A stretch of DNA of 59,154 nucleotides, from positions 1-59,154 of IMG/VR virus record IMGVR_UViG_3300047469_000385; one strand, written 5' to 3'. The translations under genes and the position numbers were made by a program. The notes under the pieces were generated by a model. That model was given only the letters and a program-made list of their open reading frames with translations, had not been told where the DNA came from and searched no databases. The stretch comes from a virus. Position 1 is the first letter of the stretch, and every line of letters begins with the position of its first letter. Shown here one piece after another: positions 58,591 through 59,154 of this stretch.

Positions 58591-59154
58591 CTAGCTGTGC
58601 AGTGTTTCCGCCGCGTACAGCGTGTTTTCCAGCAGGCAGGCGCGGGTCATCGGGCCAACGCCGCCCGGGACTGGCGTGATCCAGCCAGCGCGGGGCAGGG
58701 CGGTTTCGTAGATCACATCACCGACCAGTTTGCCGTCTTCCTGACGGTTGATGCCGACGTCGATCACGATCGCGCCTTCCTTGATCCACTCACCCTTGAC
58801 CAACCCCGGCTTGCCGGCGGCAACGACCACCAGGTCGGCACGGCCGACGTGGCCCGCCAGATCCTTGGTGAAACGGTGGGTGACGGTCACGGTGCAGCCG
58901 GCCAGCAGCAATTCCATCGCCATCGGACGGCCAACAATGTTGGAAGCCCCGACAATCACGGCGTCCATCCCGTAAAGATCGACACCGGTGCTTTCCAGCA
59001 GGGCCATGATGCCTTTAGGGGTGCACGGGCGCAGCAGCGGAATGCGCTGGGCCAGGCGGCCGACGTTATAAGGGTGGAAACCGTCGACGTCTTTGTCCGG
59101 ACGAATGCGCTCCAGCAATTTGGAGGCGTCCAGGTGTTCAGGTAAAGGAAGCTG
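58591..59154 (-). CDS. folD: Methylenetetrahydrofolate dehydrogenase/cyclohydrolase, partial
   Basis: The last 187 residues of FolD (usual length about 285); the 5' part lies beyond the window. FolD interconverts 5,10-methylene-THF and 10-formyl-THF. Visible motifs: the [19 protein letters not shown] Rossmann segment (split), [28 protein letters not shown] and the C-terminal [13 protein letters not shown] core chromosomal gene that marks the right host flank. Confidence 0.95.
   Translation of the reverse strand, partial: QLPLPEHLDASKLLERIRPDKDVDGFHPYNVGRLAQRIPLLRPCTPKGIMALLESTGVDLYGMDAVIVGASNIVGRPMAMELLLAGCTVTVTHRFTKDLAGHVGRADLVVVAAGKPGLVKGEWIKEGAIVIDVGINRQEDGKLVGDVIYETALPRAGWITPVPGGVGPMTRACLLENTLYAAETLHS

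Noticed and set aside
1-59154. CRISPR array or insertion sequence
   Set aside because: No regularly spaced repeats and no transposase were seen in the window.

Overview
The window reads as a Pseudomonas chromosome, most likely of the P. fluorescens group, carrying a large integrated element. The basis is recognition of gene families and dispersed repeats, not a database search. Host genes stand at both edges. pbpG (periplasmic D-Ala-D-Ala endopeptidase, 1-939) is complete on the left. The C-terminal two thirds of folD (58591-59154) is on the right. Between them lies about 57 kb of mobile and accessory DNA. An 11-bp direct repeat (1008-1018 and 58420-58430), with paired GTACCAAT repeats just inside each end (1079-1097 and 58297-58316), gives a plausible but unproven pair of attachment sites.

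From 1.07 to about 42.2 kb lies a complete-looking lambdoid siphovirus prophage. Integrase and an excisionase-like gene open the left end. A leftward early operon (10.8 to 2.5 kb) is run from a clear PL promoter (TTGACT-N17-TTAAAT). It holds many small start/stop-overlapped genes, a periplasmic TAXI-type binding protein, a DUF2303 protein, a DUF4406 protein and a candidate TGT/DpdA-like protein. This operon is interrupted by an AT-rich, oppositely oriented cassette of three genes (5486-6994), two of them two-span membrane proteins, with its own extended -10 promoter. The switch region (11.1-12.6 kb) has a self-cleaving S24 repressor, a Cro-like gene and operator clusters that share one perfect 14-bp palindrome. 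Rightward genes encode CII, an O-type initiator, a DnaB helicase, a second tyrosine recombinase and a possible late regulator. A tRNA-like gene with an abnormal anticodon arm and a HicAB toxin-antitoxin pair follow.

The late region (19.9-42.2 kb) runs in order: holin, Rz/Rz1 spanins, HNH nuclease, terminase, portal, ClpP-type protease, HK97-type capsid, connectors, tail tube, tail chaperones with a lambda-type -1 frameshift (GGGAAAG), tape measure, tail tip (DUF1833, NlpC/P60, J), an SGNH-esterase tail protein, another tail protein, and a SleB-type lysin. The lysin is far from the holin.

From 42.3 to 58.3 kb the content is accessory. It includes a probable LexA-controlled SRAP operon flanked by two related small genes, small phage-type genes, an AT-rich GNAT acetyltransferase locus, an MFS transporter, a CheB-CheR-PAS-histidine kinase-receiver protein bracketed by two dispersed repeats, and a stand-alone LigD polymerase domain with a DUF2188 gene. 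Around 49.2-50.0 kb are scars of an older element: the 3' part of tRNA-Val(GAC), an integrase C-terminus and an Rz-like fragment.

The signals most worth following up are the three-gene membrane cassette, a pair of 5'-UTR hairpins with a compensatory base change ahead of two adjacent early genes, and the tRNA-like gene with about 20 extra nucleotides in its anticodon loop.
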